This document shows positions 26,378-35,111 of a stretch of 60,000 nt of DNA, one piece after another (position 1 is the stretch's first letter; the number at the start of each line of letters is the position of its first letter). This DNA is from Terriglobales bacterium (GTDB lineage Bacteria; Acidobacteriota; Terriglobia; Terriglobales; Acidobacteriaceae). Under the pieces are notes generated by a model. That model did not search any database and had not been told where the DNA came from. It saw nothing but the letters and a program-made list of their open reading frames with translations. The translations under genes were made by a program, and so were the position numbers. Location of the stretch: NCBI GenBank assembly GCA_035561515.1, contig DATMXP010000026.1:1-60000 (forward strand), written 5' to 3'.

Positions 26378-27538
26378 TTGCCAACCGAAGCAGATGTTGA
26401 ACCACTCCCTACCAGGCGTACTCATGAGATCCTTCCCATCATATTCTGGGCACTATTTCTACAGCTATTCCTGCTGATCGCGGTTTCGTTCGTGATGCAA
26501 TTTGGGCCGCTCTTCGTGACACGGTTTATCTTCGGCCTCGACTTCGCGGACTTTTACAATGCCGCTGGCGACTGGCTCGCCGGAATGGACCCTTATGCCC
26601 GCGGCAGGCTATATACGCCGCCGTCCTCGATCCTCGTTGGGTTGGCGTTTCATTGGACATCGTTCGCAATCGCACGCCTTCTGTTCTTCTTCATTAATAT
26701 TGCTCTTGTATACGCTTCCTTAAGGGCGCTTTCACGCCAGTTCCAACTCACGCGCGCGAACGAATCCGCGCTGCTTGGAATTACCGCGGTCTTCTACCCA
26801 TTCTACTTTCTGGTGGAACGTGGAAATCTCGACGGCATCATGCTGGCCCTTTTAGTGTTCGGCTTCCGAAGCCGAAATTCGCTGTTTCGCGCCGGTATGG
26901 TAGGAGCAAGCCTCGCGGTGAAGGTTTATACCGGGCTCATGGTCCTGGTGCTGTTACGTAAGCGTAGTTGGAAGGTGGCTGGGCTAGCCGTGCTTGTTGT
27001 GCTGTTGTTGCAGGTCCCATTCGCCGCGCTGGCACCCAATTTCATTCAGGCAGTTTCAGGGCGGTCCGAACTGTTCCGCATGGACGAAAACATCAGCCCT
27101 GCAGCCCTTTTTAAGCTAGTCCTGTTCGCGGCAGGCGGAGATTTTTGGAAGCTCGCATTCCTATTAACCTGGGCAGCCACCTTGCTGGTCCGTCTACTGC
27201 ATGCCGGTGGCGGCGACCTTCGCGAGACGTGGCCGACGTTTGTGCCCTGGATGATCTCGTTTCCAATTGTGGTGTACCCATATTCGGGAGTGTTGGCCTT
27301 GAGCCTCGTTGCGCTGATTGCTGCTCACGCGCAACAGAGGAAAATCCTCAACTCAGAAGCCGTAGTGCTCATCGGTTTCGGGCTGCTGGGTTTCCAGGCG
27401 ATCGCATGGACAGCTTTCGGCGCGAGAAGTGCTCTGGCACTCGTGCTGATCCACTCAATATGCTCACTCGGAACCTTGCTGATGTTGCTGGGTGCCTGCT
27501 GGTTGCCGCAGTATGGGAACAACGCTGAAGCTAGCTGA
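26378..27538 (+). CDS. GT87/DUF2029-type polyprenyl-phosphate-sugar glycosyltransferase
   Basis: The protein has about 386 residues and nine or ten membrane segments. GLDFADFYNAAGDWLAGMDPY after the first helix carries the acidic residue of the DUF2029/GT87 GT-C family, and ERGNLDGIMLALLVFG is the second conserved block. These enzymes use polyprenyl-phosphate sugars on the outer face of the membrane. It is divergent from the polyprenyl-phospho-arabinose operon, so that lipid is a natural candidate donor. The start is TTG at 26378 with GCAGGA upstream. The 3' end overlaps the convergent regulator gene by 8 bp. Confidence 0.82.
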   Translation: MPTEADVEPLPTRRTHEILPIIFWALFLQLFLLIAVSFVMQFGPLFVTRFIFGLDFADFYNAAGDWLAGMDPYARGRLYTPPSSILVGLAFHWTSFAIARLLFFFINIALVYASLRALSRQFQLTRANESALLGITAVFYPFYFLVERGNLDGIMLALLVFGFRSRNSLFRAGMVGASLAVKVYTGLMVLVLLRKRSWKVAGLAVLVVLLLQVPFAALAPNFIQAVSGRSELFRMDENISPAALFKLVLFAAGGDFWKLAFLLTWAATLLVRLLHAGGGDLRETWPTFVPWMISFPIVVYPYSGVLALSLVALIAAHAQQRKILNSEAVVLIGFGLLGFQAIAWTAFGARSALALVLIHSICSLGTLLMLLGACWLPQYGNNAEAS

Positions 27539-28997
27539 CGCGACTTTCCGCGTCTTCGGTGGCGTCTTCATCGCGGAACAGCCCAAACTTCTTTAGCTTG
27601 TACCGCAAGGCATCACGACTGATGTCGAGCAGCTTGGCCGCCTGCGTCTGATTGTTCTTTGCCTGCCGCATTGCGATTTCCACGAGCGCTCGTTCTACTT
27701 CTTCCAGACTCGTGCCACCCTCCGGAATGCTGAGCGGCGGAAGGCTGCGCCCGTCTTCGAGTTGCTGTCCTCCACCGTTGACCGGAGTGCCGGAAACTCG
27801 CTCAAACGCCGTTGGCCCTGAGAGGTTCTGCCCGACGGCAAACGGCATGTACGTCGGGCGGAGAAACTCTTCTTCTTCCAGGATCATGGCGCGCTCAATC
27901 GCATTCTTCAGTTCGCGGACATTCCCCGGCCATTGGTGTCCCAGTAGCATCTTCCGCGTCTCTTCCGTAATGCCACGGACATTCTTCCGGAACTTCCGCG
28001 CGTAACGCTCGATGAAGAAGTCCACCATTGGCAGGATGTCATCGCGGCGTTCGCGCAACGGAGGCAGGAAAATCGAGATAATCGCCAGGCGGTAATAAAG
28101 GTCCTGTCGGAAGGTACCGTCTCGAACCGCTCGCTCCAGATCCCGGTTCGACGCGGCGATCACGCGTACGTTCACCTGCATGTCGCGAATGCCGCCGACG
28201 CGCCGGATCACCTGGTCTTCGAGCACGCGCAAGAGCTTTGCCTGGAGTAGCGGAGATAGCTCGCCGATCTCATCCAGAAATAGCGTGCCGCCATCGGAGA
28301 CTTCAAACAGACCCTTCTTCATCGCCTTCGCGTCAGTGAAGGCGCCGCGCTCGTGACCGAACAATTCGGCTTCCATCAGCGTTTCGGGTATGGCGGAACA
28401 GTTCACCGCCACGAAAGGCTTTTCCTGGCGGGAGCTCTCGTAGTGAATAGACTTGGCGATCAGGTCTTTGCCGGTGCCGCTTTCGCCTTGAATCAAGATC
28501 GTGGAAGCTTCGCTCGCCGCAACCTTACGGACAAAGCCCATCACCTCCTGCATCTTCTTCGATTCGGCGATCACCTCGTGATACCCGGTGCGACGCCTCA
28601 CCTCACCGCGCAGCGATTCCACTTCGTTCTTCAGACGGCTGGCTTCAAGGGCGTTGCGGACGGTTACCGAAAGCTCGTCGAAGTCGAGTGGCTTTCCGAC
28701 GAAGTCGTATGCACCTAGCTTAAGCGCCTGCTTTACATCCTCAAGCTGAGGATCGGCGGTAATCATGATGACGGCGCGAGCGACATTGTTCTGCTTGATG
28801 TCCTGCAGCACTTCCAGTCCACTCATGTCCGGCAGACGCACATCCAGCAGTACCAGATCCGGAAGCTCGTTGTGAGCTAAGCGAATACCGCTGGCGCCGT
28901 CAGCGGCGTCCATGACCTGGTAGCCCCATTCCGAGCACTTCTGGCGAAGCGACCACCGGACGAGCTTCTCGTCATCAACGATGAGGACTTTTTCCAA
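27531..28997 (-). CDS. NtrC/AtoC-type sigma-54 response regulator
   Basis: The protein has 488 residues in the order receiver, AAA+, Fis-type helix-turn-helix. The phosphoacceptor is Asp52 in LVLLDVRLPD. Walker A is GESGTGKD, the Walker B region is GGTLFLDEIGEL, and the C-terminal DNA-binding helix is NNQTQAAKLLDISRDALRYKL. The sigma-54-contacting loop reads GAFTDA rather than GAFTGA, a variant I believe also occurs in working activators. It lies 30 bp after the histidine kinase gene and is its likely partner. Confidence 0.94.
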   Translation of the reverse strand: MEKVLIVDDEKLVRWSLRQKCSEWGYQVMDAADGASGIRLAHNELPDLVLLDVRLPDMSGLEVLQDIKQNNVARAVIMITADPQLEDVKQALKLGAYDFVGKPLDFDELSVTVRNALEASRLKNEVESLRGEVRRRTGYHEVIAESKKMQEVMGFVRKVAASEASTILIQGESGTGKDLIAKSIHYESSRQEKPFVAVNCSAIPETLMEAELFGHERGAFTDAKAMKKGLFEVSDGGTLFLDEIGELSPLLQAKLLRVLEDQVIRRVGGIRDMQVNVRVIAASNRDLERAVRDGTFRQDLYYRLAIISIFLPPLRERRDDILPMVDFFIERYARKFRKNVRGITEETRKMLLGHQWPGNVRELKNAIERAMILEEEEFLRPTYMPFAVGQNLSGPTAFERVSGTPVNGGGQQLEDGRSLPPLSIPEGGTSLEEVERALVEIAMRQAKNNQTQAAKLLDISRDALRYKLKKFGLFRDEDATEDAESRVS

Positions 28998-29027
28998 GAC
29001 TTTCCTTGCTGAATACTTTACTACGAT

Positions 29028-30152
29028 CTAATCGGCCACGGCAGCAGCGGCATTACCGCGCGATATCGGCAGAATCATCGAAAATGTCGTGCCGTGGCCC
29101 ACTTTGCTGCTGACTTCAAGCTTGCCTCCGTGGTCTTCCACGATACGTTTGGCCAAAGATAGCCCTAGTCCAGTGCCATGGCCCTTGGTGGTGAAGAATG
29201 GCCGGAAAATGTTAGGTAGAATCTCGGGCGGTATGCCGGGCCCCGTGTCCTTCACGTCTACAAACGCCAGTCCGCCTCTTACTTCCACCGTGACCGTCAC
29301 CGTTCCGGGGCCATCCAGTGCTTGCATGGCATTCAGCACCAGGTTCAACAGCACCTGGTGGATTTGCGCCGTATCGTGTTCCACCATCGGCAAGTCAGGC
29401 GACTTAATGCAGTGAACCTTGATCGCTTTGGAAAGCGCCTGCTGGCGCGCAAAGATCACGGCGTGTTCCACTGTCGCGTTCAGGTCCGCGAACTGGAACT
29501 CCGGCGGTTTAGGCCGCGCAGTTTCGAGTAGGTCGGTGACGATACGGTTGATGCGCAACACTTCTTCGCGGACATCTTTCAGTACCTCCCGTGCCGGGCT
29601 GGTGGAGGGGAGGTCACGCCCCACGATGTCCATCACACCGGCGATTCCCGCCAGCGGGTTCCGGATCTCGTGCGCAAGTCCCGCTGCGACTTCTCCCATG
29701 GTGGCGAGGTGTTCGGCTCGGGACATCTGCGTACGATGAAGGCGCTCGATCTCCTCGCGGCTTTCGCGAAGCTGGCGCACCATTAGATTAAAATTCCGGC
29801 CCAGGTCTCCAAGTTCGTCGTTGCGCCGAGCAAACTCGACTGTGGCAGTCAGGTCGCCTTCACTTACTCGTCCGATCTTATCTTCCAGTTCCAGCATGGG
29901 CCGGCGGATCACCAGAGCCAAGGTGACGATCAGAACGAAGCAGATGACGAGTGCGCCGATTACGGCAACCAGAAGAATGGCGTGGCGCTCCGGGTCGGCG
30001 AACGAGGTTGTGGCCACCACGAACAGCAGTACACCGTTGAGAAGGGCAAGCACCACCGGCAGCAGTGTCTTGATTTCCCAACTCAGACGCACACTTCGAC
30101 GAACAGCGCTGCGGTCCACAAAACTATCTTTCTGCTGGAAAGCGGTCCCCAT
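29028..30152 (-). CDS. Membrane sensor histidine kinase
   Basis: From ATG 30152 the protein has 374 residues; the longer frame runs into ccsA and is not likely. Two membrane helices (LPVVLALLNGVLLFVVATTSF and LLVAVIGALVICFVLIVTLAL) bracket a very short periplasmic loop. A HAMP linker (ELEDKIGRVSEGDLTATV), a phosphoacceptor histidine in GLAHEIRNPLAG, and the ATPase boxes HQVLLNLVLNAMQAL, DTGPGIPPE and GTGLGLSLAKRI follow. The loop is too short for a normal ligand domain, so it may sense membrane or redox state. It lies 89 bp after ccsA on the same strand. Confidence 0.93.
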   Translation of the reverse strand: MGTAFQQKDSFVDRSAVRRSVRLSWEIKTLLPVVLALLNGVLLFVVATTSFADPERHAILLVAVIGALVICFVLIVTLALVIRRPMLELEDKIGRVSEGDLTATVEFARRNDELGDLGRNFNLMVRQLRESREEIERLHRTQMSRAEHLATMGEVAAGLAHEIRNPLAGIAGVMDIVGRDLPSTSPAREVLKDVREEVLRINRIVTDLLETARPKPPEFQFADLNATVEHAVIFARQQALSKAIKVHCIKSPDLPMVEHDTAQIHQVLLNLVLNAMQALDGPGTVTVTVEVRGGLAFVDVKDTGPGIPPEILPNIFRPFFTTKGHGTGLGLSLAKRIVEDHGGKLEVSSKVGHGTTFSMILPISRGNAAAAVAD

Positions 30153-30241
30153 TATCGACCTATTTATCGGCAGGCACAACGTGCGGCAGGTGAAAGCGCC
30201 GTTCGAGGAGATCCCGTCCCCGAACGGCGCAGAGTTATTGG

Positions 30242-31666
30242 TTAAGCGTAGGCGTGCAAGCCGGGCAGCAGGTAGGTGACGCCGAAGAACGTGAACATCA
30301 CGACCGCGAAGCCGAGGATTGCAAAATAGGCCGCCCGCCGTCCGCGCCATCCTCGAGTCACGCGCATGTGCAGATACCCTGCGTACACGAGCCAAGTGAT
30401 GGCAGCCCAGGTCTCCTTCGGATCCCAGCTCCAGTACGAGCCCCACGTGCGATTCGCCCAGTACGCGCCGGCCGCAATCATCAGCGTGAGCAGCGGGAAT
30501 CCGATGCAGATCGTCTTGTAAGTGATCATGTCGAGGACGTCCGCGGTGGGCAAAAGACGCTCAAGATCGCGACGACGCCACACCATCATCAGGTAGAGCA
30601 GGGAAGCGAAGATGCCGGACACCAGTCCCGCCAGTACGAAGGGACTTGCCGCAAGGCTCGTCGTAAAGAGGCCTTCCGCATCGAGCGACGGATATGCGCC
30701 TTCACGCGCGCGAAGTACGAATGCCCCAAGCGCCACCGCCTGCAAGGCGATGCTCACGAACACTGCACGGCTGGCCAGCAGGAATTTGCTGTCGTCTTTC
30801 GTGACTCGGCCCCAGATGTACAGCACGATCGGCAAGGTCACGGCGATTAACACCACAACGAACAGCCATCCCAATTCGGGTATCGTCACCATCAGCCTGA
30901 CCTTCGGCCCAAGGAACATCTCTTCCTTGTTCTGAAGGTCGTACGCGGTCACGCTCAGACCGCCCCACTTTTCGAAGCGCGTTCCGAGCAGCCCGGCGTA
31001 AATCGCTGCCGTAAAGGTGCTTGTCGCGACCTGGAAGGTTTCGGTCTTCATGTTGTCCTGGATCAGGAACATCATCGCCAGCGCAAAGCTCAGCGCGCAC
31101 GCAGCATAGGACAACATGGCCAGTGTTACGTGAATGTGCAGCCAGGTCGATTGCAGCGCCGGAACCAGCGGCCGAACATCATTTGGCAGCAGTTGCATCA
31201 GTACCACGCCGACAACTGCGATCGGCATCGTGACCGTGCCGATCACTCGTACCTTGAACCGTTTCTCCGAAATCAGCGTCAGGCCTACGATCGTCCACAC
31301 GAAGCTGAGCAGCATTTCGTAGATGTTGGCGAAAGGTGGGTGTCCGGCCATATACCACCGGTGCCCCGCCGCCGCCGTGGTTGCGATGAATCCAGCCCAT
31401 GTCACCAGCGAGGCGACTTTCACATAACGGTCAATGCCCGTGACGCCAAACCCGATATAGAGAGCCGTCGCACCAGAGTAAAGAATTAATGAAACATAAA
31501 GAAGATTGCTTTCCGTAAAGAACTGAACCGGCGCGCCCGGCGTGGCGGGCTTCACGATATTCAAGAAAGCCACGAACAACAGGAACACAATGCCGAGTCC
31601 CACGGCTATCAGTAAGGCACTGCCTCCTGCCGGCGTTGTGTTTTCTTGTACCTTCACTCGAGACAT
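30242..31666 (-). CDS. ccsA: Cytochrome c biogenesis protein CcsA (system II)
   Basis: The protein has 474 residues and about twelve membrane segments. The tryptophan-rich haem-handling motif WGSYWSWDPKETWAAITW is diagnostic of the CcsA/CcmC/CcmF family. With ResB it moves haem across the membrane and attaches it to CXXCH motifs. It is the second gene after resB, on the minus strand, divergent from a set of multihaem cytochromes that would need it. It is sometimes called CcsB in other naming schemes. Confidence 0.94.
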   Translation of the reverse strand: MSRVKVQENTTPAGGSALLIAVGLGIVFLLFVAFLNIVKPATPGAPVQFFTESNLLYVSLILYSGATALYIGFGVTGIDRYVKVASLVTWAGFIATTAAAGHRWYMAGHPPFANIYEMLLSFVWTIVGLTLISEKRFKVRVIGTVTMPIAVVGVVLMQLLPNDVRPLVPALQSTWLHIHVTLAMLSYAACALSFALAMMFLIQDNMKTETFQVATSTFTAAIYAGLLGTRFEKWGGLSVTAYDLQNKEEMFLGPKVRLMVTIPELGWLFVVVLIAVTLPIVLYIWGRVTKDDSKFLLASRAVFVSIALQAVALGAFVLRAREGAYPSLDAEGLFTTSLAASPFVLAGLVSGIFASLLYLMMVWRRRDLERLLPTADVLDMITYKTICIGFPLLTLMIAAGAYWANRTWGSYWSWDPKETWAAITWLVYAGYLHMRVTRGWRGRRAAYFAILGFAVVMFTFFGVTYLLPGLHAYA

Positions 31667-31692
31667 ATTTCCTCCGTCCTCACTCCTTAGGC

Positions 31693-33126
31693 CTACACTG
31701 AGGCCAACGATCTTTCTTCCCTGGTTACCGACGCCTGCAGTTGCAGTTCGCCGCGGATGTTCGCGGTAATCGTCTTGAATTCTTCCGCGAAGTGTTCGCG
31801 GTTCTTGTCAGCCTGCGAGCCAATCCACAGCGCCTGGCCAAGTTTCGGGTCGTTTACGACCACCGCCCAGTAGCGGCGATGGACGCAGTAGAAGGCCATC
31901 CCGAGGCCGAGTGCCATCAGGATGCAGCCTGCCCAAACCGCCCACTGACCCGGTTCGTACGACACCTGCAATCCGGTGAACGGTGCCACCGCGGCATCTC
32001 GATACGCGAACTCGTAACCTTCCACGTTTGTTTGGTTCAGGTTGGGTTGCGACGGGAAGAGCCACGCGGACTTCGCCTGCCCCTTCTGCACGACGCTCAA
32101 CTCGATCGCGGGATTTGTGAACTCGCTCGACCGCTTGTAAATCTGGTTGTCCCGAATCACGAAATCCGGAATCACCGTTTCGATCTTCACGGTCGTATCG
32201 GCGTCGAGCTGCACCGGCGTGGTGCCAGCTAAAGTGATTTCTTTCGACTCCGCCGGGTTCTTCTGGTTCTTAACCGCCAGTGTCAGGTGATCAAGGTCTT
32301 CACTGTTCCCAAAGCTCGACTGGAAAAAGCGGATGCCGTCGCGAACCAACGGATCGTTGACTTCGATCTTCTTCTTCTGGACTTCCTGCCCGTTCTCGAA
32401 GACCGTCAAGTGCGACCACCATTGCTTTGGGCTGCCGTCGGAGTAGTTCTCACGCGCGCCGGTGTCGAAACGAATCGTGTAGGGAAGCTTGTGGATGCGT
32501 TTATCGCTGAGCTCCATCTCGCTCACCGACTCGCCCTTCTTCAGCATGATGAAGCCCTTGTATCCCCACACCGCGTCGATGATGCCGCCCATGAAAATCA
32601 TTAAGAGGCTGGCGTGAATCACGTAAACCGCGAGCACTGAATAACGATTACGTTCAGCATAGAGTGCGGGTTCTGCGTTCGATCCCACTCGCTCCGGACG
32701 TAAGCCGGATTTCCGGAATGCGTTATCGGCGATGCTCAAAGCAGCAGCCGCATCGGGCACCGGAATCCGCTCCTGGATCGGTAATACTGCCCGGAAATGC
32801 GAATCAGTCTGCTTGTAAGGTCTGGTCAGAACTTTCCATGCGCGAGGAAAGCGGTCGATCGATACAAGAATGATGCTGACGGCCACCAGCGCCATCAGGA
32901 TTGCAAACCACCAGCTATGGAAGACATCCGTGAATCCAAGCCGGTCCAGCCAAACCAGGGTCGTAGGGGAATAAGTGCGTTCAACCTGGTCAGCATCGGT
33001 GATCGGGCGCTGCAGCACGATGGTCCCGATCGCGGATGCAATAACCACCAATATAAGAAGAAAAACCCCGGTTTTGACCGAAGACAGTGTCCTTAGAACC
33101 TTATGAAGGGGGTTTTGAGTCGACAT
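31693..33126 (-). CDS. resB: Cytochrome c biogenesis protein ResB/Ccs1 (system II)
   Basis: The protein is about 477 residues from ATG 33126, which has AAGGAG 8 bases upstream; a longer frame starting at 33222 has no such site. There are three N-terminal helices (VKTGVFLLILVVIASAIGTIVLQ first), a large periplasmic domain, and a C-terminal helix near WAGCILMALGLGMAFYCV. FFQSSFGNSEDLDHLTL and the region after it match the family. It is the redox and apocytochrome-binding partner of CcsA, which starts 26 bp downstream. Confidence 0.92.
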   Translation of the reverse strand: MSTQNPLHKVLRTLSSVKTGVFLLILVVIASAIGTIVLQRPITDADQVERTYSPTTLVWLDRLGFTDVFHSWWFAILMALVAVSIILVSIDRFPRAWKVLTRPYKQTDSHFRAVLPIQERIPVPDAAAALSIADNAFRKSGLRPERVGSNAEPALYAERNRYSVLAVYVIHASLLMIFMGGIIDAVWGYKGFIMLKKGESVSEMELSDKRIHKLPYTIRFDTGARENYSDGSPKQWWSHLTVFENGQEVQKKKIEVNDPLVRDGIRFFQSSFGNSEDLDHLTLAVKNQKNPAESKEITLAGTTPVQLDADTTVKIETVIPDFVIRDNQIYKRSSEFTNPAIELSVVQKGQAKSAWLFPSQPNLNQTNVEGYEFAYRDAAVAPFTGLQVSYEPGQWAVWAGCILMALGLGMAFYCVHRRYWAVVVNDPKLGQALWIGSQADKNREHFAEEFKTITANIRGELQLQASVTREERSLASV

Positions 33127-33304
33127 CGGTACCGCTCCTTTTCTCCGCGTAACCAGGTAAAGGTGCAACTCGGTTACCAGAAGCGCGGGGAGAATAACTT
33201 CTGAGCCTACTGTCAGTTCCACACTTTCTTGCTTGTGCTCTCCGCCAGCATCTTGGGGTTTTCACCCAATACAGTGTTGAGAACTACGCACCCCGCGTAT
33301 GGAC

Positions 33305-33310
33305 ATAATC
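33305..33310 (-). promoter_or_regulatory. Possible -10 element for resB
   Basis: On the minus strand GATTAT lies where a -10 would be if the CRP-like palindrome centred at 33340.5 were near -42, a class II activator position. The second palindrome would then be near -64. This is an arithmetic fit to one weak hexamer. Confidence 0.3.
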
Positions 33311-33332
33311 TCGAAGTTGCGACCAAACCTCA

Positions 33333-33348
33333 TGTGAGTAACGTCACA
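33333..33348. promoter_or_regulatory. CRP/FNR-family-like operator 1
   Basis: TGTGA-GTAACG-TCACA matches the CRP consensus arms perfectly with the required 6-bp spacer. It lies in the divergent region between resB and the 16-haem cytochrome gene. Confidence 0.6.
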
Positions 33349-33354
33349 AAATCT

Positions 33355-33370
33355 TGTGAGGTCAGTCATA
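33355..33370. promoter_or_regulatory. CRP/FNR-family-like operator 2
   Basis: TGTGA-GGTCAG-TCATA differs from the CRP consensus at one arm position. Its centre is exactly 22 bp (two helical turns) from operator 1, so both would face the same side of the DNA. Confidence 0.5.
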
Positions 33371-33513
33371 CGGTTACCCCTACCAAAAGAGTTCTCATTA
33401 CCCCCAAGGCGAGGTCCCGAAATGGGACACATGGGTCCAGCAAAAAACCAAATCGTAAGTTCGGCGGAAGCCATGATTTTTCGCGGCCAATCCGCTCCTC
33501 GTTCGGCACTTAC

Positions 33514-33533
33514 ACGGTGCGTGATTTCACCGT
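33514..33533. promoter_or_regulatory. Inverted repeat, possible operator
   Basis: ACGGTG, 8 bp spacer, CACCGT. The arms are perfect. No regulator is assigned. Confidence 0.4.
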
Positions 33534-33613
33534 CTCGCCTGCGGAAGATGGCCCATTTCCATTTTGGGAACAAACCCGCAGTTTCATTCTGGTCCGCCGC
33601 AAGCTCATTGATT

Positions 33614-33636
33614 CCAGCAACTTGCGCAAGTGCTGG
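33614..33636. promoter_or_regulatory. Loop-less 11-bp inverted repeat upstream of the cytochrome operon
   Basis: The left arm CCAGC-ACTTGC (with one extra A between the parts at 33619) is followed directly by GCAAGTGCTGG. It lies 55-77 bp before the GTG of the 16-haem cytochrome gene. It could be a regulator site or a leader hairpin. Confidence 0.45.
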
Positions 33637-33690
33637 ATTTCACCACTGCTCCGGTACGGCACGTGCATTGAGGCTCTTGGGAGGAATGTT

Positions 33691-35100
33691 GTGAAGTTTC
33701 GTGGGTCCATTCTGGCAGCGATCGTCGTGATTCTCAGCACAGTCTCCTGGGCGGGCAAACACCCAGTCCCGCTGGAAGCCGGTGCGAAAGACGACACCTG
33801 CCTGCAGTGCCACGAAGACAAGACCAAGGGCACTGCCGTCCATACCGCGATGTCGATGGGCTGCTCGAGCTGCCACGAAGTCCGGGTTAACAAGGACATC
33901 ACCCGGATGAAGCTGAAGGCAGCCAGCCCACAGGCTCTCTGCGTTACCTGTCACGCGGACAAGAAAGCGGCCGACCTTAACGGGACGATCCATCCGCCCG
34001 CGGTTCGCGGATGCATCAAGTGTCACGATCCACACAGCTCTCCTAATAAGAATCAGTTGTTGAAAGCCGATTCCGGCGAAAAAGGCCAGAACCTCTGCCT
34101 CGACTGCCACAAGCAGGGCGAGAACGTTCCTTCCGGCGGAAGCCGTCACGCTGCGCTCGACATGGGATGCTCCACCTGCCACGTCACCCACAAGGTCGGC
34201 GAAAAGGGCAAGCAGGAATTTGATTTCCACCTGACGAAGTCGGCCCCCGCGCTCTGTATCGATTGCCACGATCCAAAAGATTCGGCTCTGCAGAAAGCGC
34301 ACCAGGATCAGCCGTTCGGCACCGCCAACTGCACGCAGTGTCACGATCCGCACCAGTCGCGGCTGCCCAAGTTGATGCAGGCGTTCACGCACAATCCATT
34401 CGAAAACAAGATGTGCGACACCTGCCACGCACCTGCAAAGGACGGCAAAGTCGTTCTAACCCAGCCCGACGCCAAGTCGCTCTGTGTTACGTGCCACGCC
34501 GAGCAGGCAGAGAAGATCGAAAAAGCCAAGGTTCAGCATCCGGGCGCGCAAGGCGACTGCACTTCTTGCCATAACGCTCATGCGGGCAGGTCCCCTGGCT
34601 TCATCCAGCCGAACCCGGTTAGCGCTTGCCTGACCTGCCACGATGCGCAGGCCGAGCAGATGAAGAAGAAGCACCTGCATCAGCCGGCCTTCGAGCAGGG
34701 ATGCGCCACCTGTCACGAGCCGCACGGCGGCGATAACCTCCACCTGCTTCGCGCAGCGGACGCCAACACGCTCTGTCTCGAGTGCCATGGCCCGGAAGCT
34801 TCTCCGAAGCGCCTGCCTGCTGAGCATCTGGTCACCATTTTTGACGGCAAGGTGCGGCTGCCGGAGAACTACTTCGCTGATGTCGTCCGCTTGCCGATCA
34901 AGTACGGCTTGGGCCATCCGGTGGATAAACATCCGGTAAAGAGCCAGGCGGATCCGACCGATGCCACGAAGGCGCGGTTTGAAATCAACTGCGCGTCGTG
35001 CCACCAGCCGCACTCCTCGAAGGAACCGGGCCTGCTGGTTAACGATCAGGCCAACAATCTGCTGTTCTGCGCAACGTGTCACAAGGATTTGGGCAAATAG
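33691..35100 (+). CDS. 16-haem c-type cytochrome
   Basis: From GTG 33691 (GGGAGGA upstream) the protein has 469 residues. A signal peptide ends near TVSWA. I count sixteen CXXCH motifs: CLQCH, CSSCH, CVTCH, CIKCH, CLDCH, CSTCH, CIDCH, CTQCH, CDTCH, CVTCH, CTSCH, CLTCH, CATCH, CLECH, CASCH and CATCH. Many are followed by PH or AH (CHDPH, CHNAH, CHEPH, CHQPH), the 'doubled CXXCH' style of DmsE/MtrA-like electron carriers. About 29 residues per haem is a density like that of MtrA. It is likely a periplasmic or barrel-embedded wire. It is the first gene of the plus-strand cytochrome series. Confidence 0.92.
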   Translation: MKFRGSILAAIVVILSTVSWAGKHPVPLEAGAKDDTCLQCHEDKTKGTAVHTAMSMGCSSCHEVRVNKDITRMKLKAASPQALCVTCHADKKAADLNGTIHPPAVRGCIKCHDPHSSPNKNQLLKADSGEKGQNLCLDCHKQGENVPSGGSRHAALDMGCSTCHVTHKVGEKGKQEFDFHLTKSAPALCIDCHDPKDSALQKAHQDQPFGTANCTQCHDPHQSRLPKLMQAFTHNPFENKMCDTCHAPAKDGKVVLTQPDAKSLCVTCHAEQAEKIEKAKVQHPGAQGDCTSCHNAHAGRSPGFIQPNPVSACLTCHDAQAEQMKKKHLHQPAFEQGCATCHEPHGGDNLHLLRAADANTLCLECHGPEASPKRLPAEHLVTIFDGKVRLPENYFADVVRLPIKYGLGHPVDKHPVKSQADPTDATKARFEINCASCHQPHSSKEPGLLVNDQANNLLFCATCHKDLGK

Positions 35101-35111
35101 GAGTCAAGAAG

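Larger units (their letters stand above)
33127..33690. other. Divergent control region between resB and the cytochrome operon
   Basis: These 564 bp carry no convincing gene; the plus-strand frame open from 33229 lacks similarity and a ribosome-binding site before 33691. They hold the operators and inverted repeats listed separately. No clear sigma-70 promoter for the cytochrome operon was found. Confidence 0.6.

Noticed and set aside
30153..30446. Extension of the histidine kinase frame into ccsA
   Set aside because: It overlaps the real ccsA coding sequence on the same strand and has atypical composition; ATG 30152 gives a normal kinase start.
33657..33671. Sigma-54-like -24/-12 sequence (CGGCACG-N4-TTGA) just before the 16-haem cytochrome gene
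   Set aside because: The conserved -12 GC is GA, and the start point would fall on the ribosome-binding site.
33229..33690. N-terminal extension of the 16-haem cytochrome in the same frame
   Set aside because: No ribosome-binding site or similarity, and it would bury the signal peptide that begins at 33691.
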